From: Apodospora peruviana
Lineage: Eukaryota; Ascomycota; Sordariomycetes; Sordariales; Lasiosphaeriaceae
Assembly: GCA_033439685.1 (NCBI GenBank)
Contig: JAUEDM010000001.1
Span: forward strand, 7,626,001 to 7,690,000
Direction: 5' to 3'
Length of the DNA stretch: 64,000 nt
Shown piece after piece: positions 24,454 to 35,315 of the stretch (the first letter of the stretch is position 1; each line of letters starts with the position of its first letter). The position numbers and the translations under genes were made by a program. Under the pieces are notes generated by a model, which saw nothing but the letters and a program-made list of their open reading frames with translations, did not search any database and was not told the origin of the DNA.

Positions 24454-27089
24454 ATGGCGACAAATAAGGTGGGTCTTCAATTGCAATTGTGTAAATGGCT
24501 TGGAAAATGGGATACCGGCTGACCATTGCCCACGCGCCTTGAAAACAGTACCGGACGGCGACCCAGACCCGTCGCGGCGTCCGCAGTGGCTTAGCCGAGC
24601 ATGACGACTTTGAAGGTCTCCCCGTGCGGCAATGGCGACAAGAATGGGTGAACATCGCCCCGACGTCTCCCGCCGAGTCCACCCAGCCGAATGATCCGTT
24701 CGCCAATGACCTCCCGTACGGCATGCCCAAGGACACCCCTCTACTCCCGCCTCACAGCCAAGAGCTCCTCCATGCAGCACGCTCAGGTCGGCTGTACAAA
24801 CGTCCCACGCCGGCCGAGGAGGACGACCCGGAGCCCGACGCCGCCGAAACCAAGGGCGACAAGAAGGACTCGGACGTGGTTGAAAAAGGCTTCATGGTGA
24901 AGACGTGGAAGCAAATACCACGAAACGTCGAAGGGCCGGCCGTGTCTCATCTGGCGAAGCGGCACAAGAACACGGTGACACTGCCGTCCAAAGCCACCAT
25001 GGCAACGCATATCGTGGGATCGGGACTGACTGCGACGAGACACACAGTCCGCCGGATCGATGCGGCAGGTAACCCGTACGAGCAGACCGTGACGGTGGCG
25101 GACGGTCAAAAGGTGGATGGTGAGATCATCTCGACCACCATCGTACCGCTACAGTCCGCCAATTCGGAACAGCTTGCCCAGCAGCAAGCGACACCGGTCA
25201 GGAGAAGGCCGCCGCCGCCTAAGAGGAAGGCGAAAGGTCCGGGCCGGGGGCGTAAGAAGGCGAAGTTGCCGCTGCCGCTGCCTTCGGGAGCAGCCCCAGC
25301 AGGCGGCCAGCATGTGGCTGCTGAAAATGGCGTTGCGGCGGTCAAGACCGAAGGGGCCAACTCGGATGTAAGTAATGTCGCTGCTGGAAGCACTTGCTTC
25401 ACAGTTGCTGATCATGAGCAGGAACAGGCGGTCAAGATTGAAGACAACGAGGATAGCGCAAATCACGATAGTGAGATGGCGGATAACTCGGCCATGCAAT
25501 CCGAAGATGAAGAAGGGGATGAAGGTGACGAAGCTGAAGACGAAGCTGAAAGAGGCGCGGAAGAAGGTAGCGCCGACCGAGACGTAGAGGAAACCCAGAC
25601 CCCTGAGGTTGAGAGCAGGAATGAACAGGACCACGATCAAGACGTTGAGATGGAAGATTCCGAGTCGTCTGAAGTCATAAGGCCAAGCTCAATCGAGGAA
25701 CCGGATGAACCACGCCGCTCGACTTCCGAGGAAGAGTACACGGTCCCCAAGGCGCGCTTCCAGGCGCCCCCTAGCCTGGGCAATCTTGGACCGCCTCTTG
25801 GAGCGACCCATCTCGTATCGCCCAGGCTGGAGGGAAGTCCGCTAAAGAACGTCATCGTTCAATCCCCTACGGATCAATCACCTATGGTCTCACCTCACGG
25901 CGCGTCTGGCGCGTCTGGTTTGTTCGCTGCTGCTACTAGCTTTGCGGAGATTGCCGCCAGTATCCCTAAGGAGAGCGATGGCGCTGAGAACACTGCCGGT
26001 GCAGCTGTCGGACTTCTCTTAGTAACGGTGTCTGACACGGCACTAGAGGGTGCTACTGTCAGTGACGGCCTAACTGGTTTGGGTTCAAGCGAGGCCGTCG
26101 ATTCTGCAATGGACTTTTCTACAGACGCAGACAAAACGGCAGCGGTCCAGGCGCCAGATTCTGCTACAGTACCTGAACCGCTAAAGACGGGGTCGTTGCC
26201 GGGTGAACCCACAGTTGATGACGCTCAAAACCCGGTCGCGGCTAGCGACGTTGGGGTTCCCGAAGCCCCTGACGCAATGCAGGCAGACCAACAACAGCCC
26301 CCTAGACCTCCGGCAGAGGGGATTTCAGCGCAGACGTCACTGCAGGAACCACAACCTACTCCGTCGGTGGAGGAGGCACAGAAACAGACGACAATAAACA
26401 ATGAAGAGAAGGAAAGAAAATTGGCGTCGACGATGACAGATGTTGCTGTCAAGTCCGAAGCAGCAGTAGCGGAATCAGAAGTTTTCGAAAGACGAGAACC
26501 GCCTGACTCCCCGGCCCTCTTGCCTACTGCTGCGGCCGAGGACGAAGACGACGGGCTTAACTTGCTCGGCAGTCTCGAGCGGGAGCTCGATCGCCAGGAG
26601 GGCGTGAGCAGGGCGCCTAGTACCGGCAGCGGTCGTAGTGGTGTGGAGCAGCAGGAAACTACTGCTGCAGCAGGGACAGCTCAGAAGCCGGAGGCTGCGG
26701 CGGCGGCGATAACCTCGGACGTCGCGACTGTTGTTTCTGCGCCAGCAGATACTAATGTGGGCACTGGTGGTATTGAGGCTGCAGTTGCCGACGACGCCGC
26801 CGGTGCTGATGCCAATAATGTTCTTGCTGAAGCTGCTGCTGCTGCTAGTCCTTCTGCTGCGGATGGCGATGTTGAAATGGCAGACCTTCCTCCTGCTGTT
26901 GATGCTCCTCCTTCAGTTACTGCTGCTTCGGCTTCGGATACGGCAGCTGCTGATGGTGCTTCTGTTGCGCAACCGGTGGACCAGAAGAATGAAGACGCGG
27001 CCAGTGAAGATAAGGGAGCAGAGGCCGCTGGTGGCAGTGGCGTAGCGATGGAGGCTACAGACATGACGGGCGGTGCGATCCCGGAATAG
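24454..27089 (+). CDS. Conserved-looking acidic, Ala-rich protein with AT-hook-like motif, function unknown
   Basis: I do not recognise a named function. Exon 1 is 24454-24468 (MATNK), and exon 2 starts at 24549 and runs to 27089. A second, frame-neutral intron of 54 nt (25368-25421, GTAAGT...GCAG) is likely. The product is about 851 residues unspliced there, or 833 spliced. The N-terminal 180 residues look structured and conserved: RTATQTRRG, EGLPVRQWRQEWVN, KTWKQIPRN and RRIDAAGNPY. Next comes the basic segment RRPPPPKRKAKGPGRGRKK, which contains an AT-hook-like GRGRKK core and suggests a nuclear, DNA- or chromatin-associated protein. The rest is Glu/Asp-rich (about residues 300-390) and then Ala/Ser/Thr-rich low complexity, probably disordered. 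I infer a nuclear role only; nothing shows an enzyme. Confidence 0.75.
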
Positions 27090-28611
27090 TGTTCCTGGGG
27101 TAAGGATTTGAGACGCCGGGTTTTGGGTAACCAGAAGCGTTGTATGTATGATACCAGGTTTAAATGGGATTGTTCGGGGCAGGTGGTGGGCAGGCAAGCG
27201 AATGTAGGAGCGGTTTTGTATGTGTTTATTTTAGTACATAGTCTGTTTATTAGTACCACACCTAGCGCGTCAGGTTAAAAGTATATTCCATCTCTCTATA
27301 TGTAATATAAAGCGTTATGAATCGTTAACCCTTGTCTCCGTTTGAAAGTATTATCAAGGGTAGGTCCCTTAGACAGATCCAACATGCCTGTCTTGGAGAT
27401 GATATTGGCCAGACATTTAGTTGATTGGTTATATCTTGATAGTTGAGTGCTGATAATATCGTAAGTAGGGGTATACACTATCAACTCGCTGTAGGTGTAT
27501 CTTTTCTTTGGCAGTGTCCATTGGTGAGCCGAACCAGCCGTATAATCCGTAGCAGGGCAATCATTGTTCCGGGGTTACTTGCCAGCCATTCACTTACATG
27601 TCCATACCTGGATACATTCAACCAAATGATATCTCAAAGTTAGGACAGCGTTATGAGGAAAATATCCCTTTTTCCCCCCCTCCTTTTAACGACCCCTCCC
27701 TCATATCCCAGCATTATTACACCTACATCCCCCCATATCTCTCTCAACATATGGGTACTTTGATAGACAACCTCATAGTGTCGTCTCAATCGGTACACAG
27801 AGAATGACTATTCTCATACGCAATAAATCCTACAAGTCAGAAAGTGTTATGTACTCAGCGACAGATATCCCTACTATACCTCCTTTCGTTCCAGTGATAG
27901 GCAAATTAAATCCTCCATTTCTGTGAACGCAACACTCACCTAGGTAGGTACTTGCAACCTCGGCGGAATTATACCCGACTAGGCAAACCACCGGTCTGTA
28001 CCACCGCACAACAACAAAACAAGATTCCGTCGACTTGGCGATGAGACTACTTACCCCCTCCTTACCGTTATCTCAGGATTCCATATCTAAGGTACCCACG
28101 TTTGGAACCTGCAACAATCTCACCATGCATCAGCATGCGGTTGGGGGAGGTTGATCCTTCAGGTATGTACATTCATAGTTGGGTTGGTATCACAACATGC
28201 CCATGTTCTCCAGTATATCTTGCCCTCACTCCTTCGTTGGTCCGCACCTCTTAAAACTAATACAACACCATACAAAGCATGCAACGACAAGACATACTTG
28301 TTTAGCGATTTTTAAAATTCATCGAGTTTCTCAACTGACACCTATCTCGAGGCTATCTTTTATGCGACGCAAACTCGCTTTCTTTAAAAATTAAAATGAA
28401 CACAAGCTGCCCTCTTCGGTGTCTCGCAATGGACCCTGGGACCGGGAACGCCAGTATGGGGTACCTTTAACGCCTCAAGGGAAACCAAAGGAAAAGAAAA
28501 TGCTTTGATGCAAGCCCGGGAAAATCAATATGCTCGCCGCCGAACCCAAACCTAACCATGGAACTCCAGCATAATTCATGAACGAGAAACAAGACCTAGA
28601 TTACAAGACGG
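27090..28611. other. 1.5-kb intergenic region between convergent genes
   Basis: Tail-to-tail spacer of the acidic-protein gene and MET16. It is relatively AT-rich, with CCTAGGTAGGTA at about 27939-27950. No ORF with a domain and no RNA gene is found. Confidence 0.5.
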
Positions 28612-29529
28612 TCATACGGCCGACACCTGCTGGGTCCCTCTCTCGATGTTCGCAATGTACTGGGCATACCGACTCTTCTTGTTGTGGATGCCGCACTCGG
28701 TCTTGTCCTGGCCCTTCCACCGGCCGGCGCGCTCGTCCTCACCCTCGCCCACCGGACTGGTCGAATGCCAGTCCCCGATCGACTTGTACCCCCTGTCGAG
28801 GAGCGCATTGTACGGCACGTTGTTCTCGGTGATGTAGCTCTTGACCTGCTGGAACGACCAATTGACCAACGGGTTGATCTTGACGATGCCACGCTCCTCG
28901 TCAATCTCGATGACGCCGATGTCACCCCGCTGGCCGCCCTGTGACCTCCGGCGGCCCGTGAGCACGGCAGCCACGTTAAGCTCGGCATACGCACGTTGCT
29001 GGGGCTCGACCTTTGCGATCCAGTCGTACAGCTCAGACGACATCTCGTAAAGCTTCTCGCCGTACGTCCCCTCGAACTCGGCCACTGTGTTGGTGTCAGC
29101 GGGCTTGAATACGTGAAGCTTGACGTTGGGATAACGAGCCCGGACGCGGTCCACGAGGTCGTATGTCTCTTGGAAGTGATACAATGTGTCGAGGAAGATG
29201 AGGTCGACAGGCTGCGAGTCAGGCGAGTCGGTTTGGATCTTGGAGAGCATGTCGATAGTGGCAAGCCCTGTTAGGCCGAAGGCGGTGGTTTGATAGAGAT
29301 TGGGAAAGAGGACTTTGCAGACGCGGAGAATATCCATGGGCTCCATGGTCTCGAGTTGCTTGTTGAGGTGCTTTAGGTGTGCCTGGGTGAAAGATATGAG
29401 AGGGAGACTGCTTGTGGAAGAGTTCCCGGAAGCGAATCCGGAGTCGACGGATGCATTGTCGTCTACCTTCCCGTCACAACGAGGGGAGGAGGACCCAGAT
29501 GATGTTTCTGAACGAGGAGCTGAATCCAT
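28612..29529 (-). CDS. MET16: Phosphoadenylylsulfate (PAPS) reductase
   Basis: This enzyme reduces PAPS to sulfite and PAP using thioredoxin, in the assimilatory sulfate pathway leading to methionine and cysteine. It is a single exon of 305 residues. The open frame extends to 29559 only through a TTG; the first ATG is at 29529 (MDSAPRSETSS). A Ser/Asp-rich N-terminal segment of about 50 residues precedes the catalytic fold. Family blocks are AFGLTGLATIDML, IFLDTLYHFQETYDLVDRV, INPLVNWSFQQV and LLDRGYKSIGDWHST. The catalytic cysteine is in KTECGIH (C279). The fungal enzyme has only this cysteine and no 4Fe-4S cysteine pairs, so it is a PAPS rather than an APS reductase. Sulfur-source regulation is expected but no obvious site was found. 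Confidence 0.95.
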   Translation of the reverse strand: MDSAPRSETSSGSSSPRCDGKVDDNASVDSGFASGNSSTSSLPLISFTQAHLKHLNKQLETMEPMDILRVCKVLFPNLYQTTAFGLTGLATIDMLSKIQTDSPDSQPVDLIFLDTLYHFQETYDLVDRVRARYPNVKLHVFKPADTNTVAEFEGTYGEKLYEMSSELYDWIAKVEPQQRAYAELNVAAVLTGRRRSQGGQRGDIGVIEIDEERGIVKINPLVNWSFQQVKSYITENNVPYNALLDRGYKSIGDWHSTSPVGEGEDERAGRWKGQDKTECGIHNKKSRYAQYIANIERGTQQVSAV

Positions 29530-29682
29530 GTTGAAGGAGACCAGGGTCTTTTGTCGCAACTGAGTTCGAGGGGACGACTACCAGAGAAACCGAGTGGGCG
29601 GATAGAAGATGAGGCTCGACGGTCAATGAGGGAATTACACAGGTCGAGGTCAAAGAGGGGGCAGGCGTGGAATATGTATGCC

Positions 29683-29709
29683 GGTATGTACGGTATGTAT
29701 GGTATGAGG
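29683..29709. repeat. Tandem 9-mer, three degenerate copies
   Basis: Copies GGTATGTAC, GGTATGTAT and GGTATGAGG follow one another directly about 155-180 bp upstream of the MET16 start codon. It may be a microsatellite within the leader or promoter. Confidence 0.6.
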
Positions 29710-30612
29710 GGTGTGGGAGAAGACGTGATGGGGGACCAGTTGGTTTTAATATACAGGAGCCGGAGAAACGAAACCTTGGGCTCGGGTGTGGCTTTTAATA
29801 TTACCAGGTCTACGTTGAGACTAAAAACTCGAGTCCAGAGGCTCTCGGTTCCGGGGTCGGTCCAGGAGTTTCCAGAGGACGGAAGCCAAGAGGCATGTAC
29901 CGGTATCAGCACCATTCATTAATAATTCGAGTGTCAATGACCAATATACACGCCCTCCCACAGTCAACGGAAGGCCGGCACTGGCCTGGCATGCACCCAC
30001 TTGGGCCATCACGGTGCAATGCAGTGGAGGCTGTCGCAAAGACCGGGCGATGGCGCAATAGTTTCTTGTTGCAGCTTCTTTCGTGGTGGTGGTGTTTTCT
30101 TCGAGACTGATCACGACATCTGGAAGCCCTGTGATTGGCCAATCAGTCTCAATTTCTGTGGGGGTCTGGGCCTTCCCGAGCCTTTGCACCGGTTTTCACC
30201 TCGCCCCTTCCCTGTGGCAAGGTCCGAGCCGAACTCGTAGCGTAATCAGCAGCAGTATCAGCTCCATTGTGCAGGGCATTCGGTGCTCATGTTTGCTCCG
30301 TTTGTTTCCGTCTTGTGGAAGCCGAGTGGCTTCACTCGTTGTATTGTTCGCGATGTTGTTCTGGAAAAAGTCACAGCATGGCAGGCGGGGAGGTGGGGCT
30401 AAAAAAAGCTTATCCTCATGTCACCCTGACCGTCAATGTCTTACGGGGTTAGTCATCCAGCATCAGTTCCTGGGAACTCACGATGTCGCTGCATCCGGGT
30501 TGGTTACCCACTTCCACGGTCACGAATATGGACGGTGGTAAAACACCAAGGTATCCGTCAGATTCGAAAGGCATAAAAGTACAAGCGACAACCCTGCTAG
30601 AGGGCAAATTCT

Positions 30613-30617
30613 AAAAA
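30613..30617 (-). terminator. Pol III terminator of tRNA-Pro
   Basis: A T5 run on the minus strand begins five bases after the discriminator base, the usual position and length for RNA polymerase III termination. Confidence 0.75.
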
Positions 30618-30621
30618 GAAT

Positions 30622-30711
30622 GGGGCTGTCCGGGGATTGAACCCGGGACCTCTCGCAAAGAAGGTTTTACCACTTCCCAAAGCGAGAATCATACCTCTAG
30701 ACCAACAGCCC
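30622..30711 (-). tRNA. tRNA-Pro (anticodon UGG) with 18-nt intron
   Basis: Read on the minus strand, the gene begins GGGCTGTTGGTCTAG, and its acceptor stem GGGCTGT pairs with the 3' ACAGCCC. The anticodon stem CTCGC/GCGAG encloses TTTGGG plus T, placing anticodon TGG at 30677-30679. An 18-nt intron at 30658-30675 follows position 37, the canonical site. The T arm is GGTCCCGGGTTCAATCCCCGG in outline, containing the B box GGTTCAATCCC. The mature sequence is nearly the same as metazoan tRNA-Pro. No CCA is encoded. A run of five T on the minus strand at 30617-30613 is a fitting Pol III terminator. Confidence 0.97.
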
Positions 30712-31684
30712 AGTCCTGATTGGATCGATAATTTTAATCTTGACAGTTTTGCTAAAATATTTTGTAAGAAGTGATGTGGGGCCAATAGCTGACATAATGC
30801 CTTGCTTTTGCACATCGGCGTTTTGAAATTTCGTACCTAACCTGGTTTCCTTGTGCTTTTGTTCTTATCATGCTATAATAAAATAGAGTTTTAAGGAAGC
30901 CCGAGGCAGACTGAATGAATTTCAGGCCCCTTGTTCCAACTTTTCTTCGTTTGACTCCGACGCCTCTGAAATTGGGATCCTCAATCTCAGAGAGTAGAAC
31001 TGGTATGCTACCAGCGGGCGCAACAGTGGTTTCCGCCTTGAAAGGTACTTGCACTAACGTTTTAAATCCCGGCAGAGGTGTACGTGATGTTGTAAGGCTG
31101 CAGTCTACCGTCTCGTCTGCTTTCATTCTGGGGAGTAATCTTCAGGGCAGCCAGATAGCCCAGCTGCAAAGTGCCGATCAGGTCAGGCGCAGACGGGCTG
31201 GGTGCCGAATGTATGGGACCTTGCCTTGCCTTTGTTTGAGCTCGAGTCCTCGACCACCTCACCCGTGCTCACGAATCCAAGAGTCCCGTCGGGGTGTGTC
31301 ACACCTGGCTTTGTTTGACCAAGGAAGTTGTCTAAAATGGAGGTGGGGTAGACGCCAGCTGCCATGGCAGAGACAACCGAGCTCCGTCTCCCCGGGCTAC
31401 ACTAATAATGGTGGGGTTTGCATAGGACATCAGTTGGTTGCGCCTGGTTGAAAAGCCTCAACGATCGGTTCTGATTCTGAACGGTTTCAGTCCTGCCATA
31501 ACGGCCATACTGTTGAGTATATACACCGGACTATCTGTTTCGCGACCAGCCGTTATCCTACATCTTTAATTCTTGGGTTTATTGAAAATTAGTCGCTCGC
31601 ACTCCTTCGTCCTAAGTCGGCCAGATAGGCCAGCTTCCGGTATCTTACCCGACCCAAGTATCAACTCTCTTCGAATCCTCAACC
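30712..31684. other. Intergenic, tRNA-Pro to phosphoserine phosphatase
   Basis: This holds the tRNA 5' flank and the SER2-type gene promoter. No further gene is supported. Confidence 0.5.
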
Positions 31685-33157
31685 ATGGCCGATCAAGCCT
31701 CCCCCGCCAAACAGGCGCGTCCTTCCATGAGCTCGTCAATGAGGAGCAGCTCATTCCTCAACGAACACCAACAGTATCGGCCTCCCAGCAAGCCAGAGAA
31801 TCACTACGGGATCGACACTGTCGTCGAGGACCTCCAAGCTACCGCCATCACCCACACCCCACGACAGATCTCTCCCTTCAATGGCATTCCCTCGCCCGAG
31901 AACCCGCCGACCATCGTCGAGAGCGGGTTGAGCCACGAGCTGTCGCACCCCAACTGTACCCCCACCCCGGGGACCGCGAGTGCCACCAAGCTCGTTGCTA
32001 CCCTCTTTTATAAGTCGACCGCGCCTCGAATCTCAAATGCCATTCCATCCCCTCGGAGGGCTGCTTCTCCGCAGCAGCCGCAGTCCCCAAAGCTGGCTGC
32101 CGCCGACGAGCTACCTGGAAATATGGCCCCAAGCAGCAGCCTCGATACCTTTCCCCTCGAGCCGCCGGGCGCCGAGCCCGAGCCACTCGACCATCTTTAC
32201 GGCTCACACATCTCACCCATGTGCATTACCTCCTTCCTCCACCTCATGTCGACCTTCCCGCTACCAACCGGCTCGACCGATCTGACCTCGGCGCATCGCT
32301 GTCTTAAGCTCGATCAAGATCATGGCAACCACCCCCTCGTGGTCGAACTGACACTCGCGCCGGCGCCATCCCCTGACTACCTGTCACTCGAGGACCTTCG
32401 CAAACACGAGCTTATTTACAGGTTTGAGCGTGAGTGGAATGTGGATGTAGTTCTCAGGCATGATACCCTCTGGCGACGATACCCGCGACTGGTGGTATTT
32501 GATATGGACAGCACTCTGATTACCCAGGAGGTCATTGACCTCCTGGCCGCCACGATCAAGGATCCGCCCGACCTCGCTGCGCGTGTTGCCGACATCACCC
32601 ACCGCGCCATGCTCGGTGAGCTTGAGTTTGACTCGGCTTTCCGGGAGCGCGTCAAGCTTTTGACCGGACTTCCTGCCACTATATTTGAAGAGCTCCGATC
32701 AGTGTTGGATGTCACAAATGGAGTGCGGCCACTTTTGCGCGCGCTGAAGAGGCTTGGTGTCAAGACAGCAGTCCTGTCTGGAGGATTTTTGCCTCTTACC
32801 AGCTGGCTGGCAGGTGAGCTTGGAATCGACTATGCCCATGCGAACGAGGTGGTCATCGACAAAGCTACTGGTCGACTGACGGGTGAGGTGAAAGGCCGAA
32901 TTGTCGGCAAGGAGCGCAAGTGCGAACTCCTTCTTGAGATCGCGGCCAAAGAGGGCATTGCTCTCGAGCAGGTGGTAGCCGTTGGTGACGGCGCCAACGA
33001 CCTACTCATGATGGATGCTGCGGGCTTGGGTGTGGCGTGGAATGCCAAGCCGAGAGTCCAAATGGAAGCCAGTGCAAGACTCAACGGCGACAGCCTCTTG
33101 GACCTGCTTTACCTGTTTGGGTTCACTTCTGAAGAGGTAGAGGGACTTACGGCCTGA
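31685..33157 (+). CDS. SER2: Phosphoserine phosphatase with long N-terminal extension
   Basis: This HAD-superfamily enzyme removes the phosphate from phosphoserine in the last step of serine synthesis. It is a single exon of 490 residues. HAD motif I, DMDST, is at 273-277. Motif II, SGGF, is at about 365-368. Motif III is the Lys in GKERK, and motif IV, GDGANDLLMMDAAG, starts near 434. The catalytic C-terminal 225 residues match SerB closely. The preceding 270 residues include a Ser/Pro-rich, probably disordered part (1-150) and a more ordered block, MCITSFLHLMSTFPLPTG, before the catalytic domain, giving a protein well over the 309 residues of yeast Ser2. A regulatory role for the extension is possible but unproven. 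Confidence 0.93.
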   Translation: MADQASPAKQARPSMSSSMRSSSFLNEHQQYRPPSKPENHYGIDTVVEDLQATAITHTPRQISPFNGIPSPENPPTIVESGLSHELSHPNCTPTPGTASATKLVATLFYKSTAPRISNAIPSPRRAASPQQPQSPKLAAADELPGNMAPSSSLDTFPLEPPGAEPEPLDHLYGSHISPMCITSFLHLMSTFPLPTGSTDLTSAHRCLKLDQDHGNHPLVVELTLAPAPSPDYLSLEDLRKHELIYRFEREWNVDVVLRHDTLWRRYPRLVVFDMDSTLITQEVIDLLAATIKDPPDLAARVADITHRAMLGELEFDSAFRERVKLLTGLPATIFEELRSVLDVTNGVRPLLRALKRLGVKTAVLSGGFLPLTSWLAGELGIDYAHANEVVIDKATGRLTGEVKGRIVGKERKCELLLEIAAKEGIALEQVVAVGDGANDLLMMDAAGLGVAWNAKPRVQMEASARLNGDSLLDLLYLFGFTSEEVEGLTA

Positions 33158-35315
33158 GCAATGGACATAGAACAAGAATGGAGGACTAAGGCAATGAAAT
33201 CAGTCAGTCAGAACCACTTGGATGGTGGAACATGACGAACGTAGTATGAACGAATCGGCGAACGGGAGATAAGCGTTAGAGCAAATATTGATAGCACGAG
33301 GAACACGATCCTGCTAGACTAGTCCAGAAATCATCATTGGATATGACTCGGTTGATCAACGTATTGAGCTCCAAGCCGTGAATATGATTTGCTCGTCCTG
33401 ACTCCTCAGCAACAGTTGATCCGATTCCTCACTAGCCACCATGAGCCATGACCGGTCTCCAAACAGCCGGTGATTAACATGGACAGGTAGGCATATTCAA
33501 GTACTGCTAGATATGCCGAGATGACTGCAAAGGCTAAGATGAACCTGACCCTCTTGTGATTTCTTTAGCAGCTGTGACTAGGTCAGCCTGGATGGACGAG
33601 TCAACCGCACAGACAAGGCTGAGGAGCCCCATGGAAGCGGCACAGCTAAAAGGGTTCCGTCATGGGCTAAGAAAGCAAGCGTTCGAAGGAGAGTAGATGA
33701 TTGCTGAGTGACAAAAACTTCGGCACATGTTCACACGGGTACAACCCACAAAATTATACCCATAATAATACTGTACTTGAGGGTCATATGGATCGAGTGG
33801 AGCTAACGGAGAGATGTCATGAAAAGCTTGAACGACAGATGCTTGCTTGGCATGAACCTCTTGGAGGTTTAGCTTCAAATGTTGAGCCGAACGAGAAAAA
33901 AAAGCCGAAGAGCAGCAAGAAAAAGGAAAGTTAGATTCGCCACTCAACTGAGTGAGCTACGGGGTTCTATTTGGGTTCGTCTCACTGCGGCGTCCGGCCG
34001 TCTTGACATCACGGTGAGAGCCGGAGGCAAGACAGGAAGCTGTACTAGACATCTCCATCGGGGTCTCATAATGGTCGTCGATGAGACGTATATCGCACTG
34101 TCATTGGCTAGGTTAGCATCGCGAACCTCCTTGCTTGTGCCGAGCATGCCCCTGCCTGCACTGCGCCGTGGCAAAGGTTGACTCCGCTCGCCTGATATCG
34201 CTTCCACACTACCTTTCAAGTTTGACGTTTGAGATAACCGCCATGCCAAACGAGCGTTCGGACTTTGAATTCAAAACAATCGCCAAAATCTAGCAACATC
34301 CGCTACGACCTTCCTTTGAAACTTCAGGTTGGTGTGACCAGCCACGGAGAGTTCTTCGAATTATGGCTCGTGACTCACCCGGCCTACCTTCCTCTATCAC
34401 CCCCAAGATCCATGAAAGACGTAGCGGCAGGTTGGGCTGGAACCTAGATGCATCTCACCAACGCCCAAGATGGGCCTAGGCAATCACCACCACTTGTTAT
34501 GTGGGAAGTAGGGAAGGTAGTTTGCTAACTCGTCGCATGTACTCTGGGTGATGAACGGAGGGGAAATGCAGCTGGAAAATTTCCATGGAGGGGCAAGGAG
34601 GGGTTGGACCAACACTACGGATAACAAAGCAGACGTCAGGCCGCCAGGCGAGCCGGGTTTGAAGGAGGGGCATCACAGGCGCACAGGGAGGTCAAGCCAC
34701 ATCGGCAGGGAAGTCGTCTGGTCTTCAAACTACGACAGAAGTTCCAAATCGCATTACATGGCGCTTCCATAGCTCAACAATACAAAATGAAATTCTCCAA
34801 TAATGTGCCTGTGCTGTGGAAATTTTGTTGATGTAGAATGCCAGTTTTGAAAGTACTTGGTGCGCTATAGGAAGGTACAGGCAACGAATGCACAGCCTGG
34901 CAGCGGGCCGGCAAAGAGCGGCATGGAGTCATGGACGGACCAACCCATCGCTCCAAAAGGTGGAGGAGGGTTTTGAGGGCTTGCCCCACCTTGAATGAAA
35001 TTTTTGTGTTGTGCAGCGATTCGAGAGGCCAAGGGACCCCACAGGCCAACAAACTCGCCCCTCCCCCGAGCTGCCATAAAAACTTCAACCCCTCCTACGC
35101 ACTCTTGCCCAATTCTCCCTCTTCCTTCTTCGTCGGCATACCTGATTCAAGCAATCACCTGCCACTTCCAAAGTACGTCTTTATCCTCAACTCCTTCATC
35201 CGCATCGCAAGAGAGGCATCGCGTCTGACTCATCATCCTCTCCAGTTCTCAACAAGAAAGCGCATTGTCGCCTTAAGAATTCGTAACCACCACAAACACA
35301 ACAAATACCGTCATC
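33158..35315. other. 2.2-kb intergenic region upstream of TEF1
   Basis: No gene is supported. The distal 1.5 kb holds only short unconvincing frames. The proximal 250 bp has a TATA-like CATAAAAA at about 35075 and long CT-rich tracts, typical of the strong eEF1A promoter and leader in ascomycetes. Confidence 0.55.

Larger units (their letters stand above)
29530..30621. other. 1.1-kb region upstream of MET16
   Basis: MET16 promoter and leader, no gene supported. It contains a short tandem array of 9-mers (GGTATGTAC, GGTATGTAT, GGTATGAGG) at 29683-29709. Confidence 0.5.

Noticed and set aside
28596..29264. 222-residue minus-strand frame inside MET16
   Set aside because: It is a different frame of the same strand as the PAPS reductase, with low-complexity Ser/Arg/Thr sequence.
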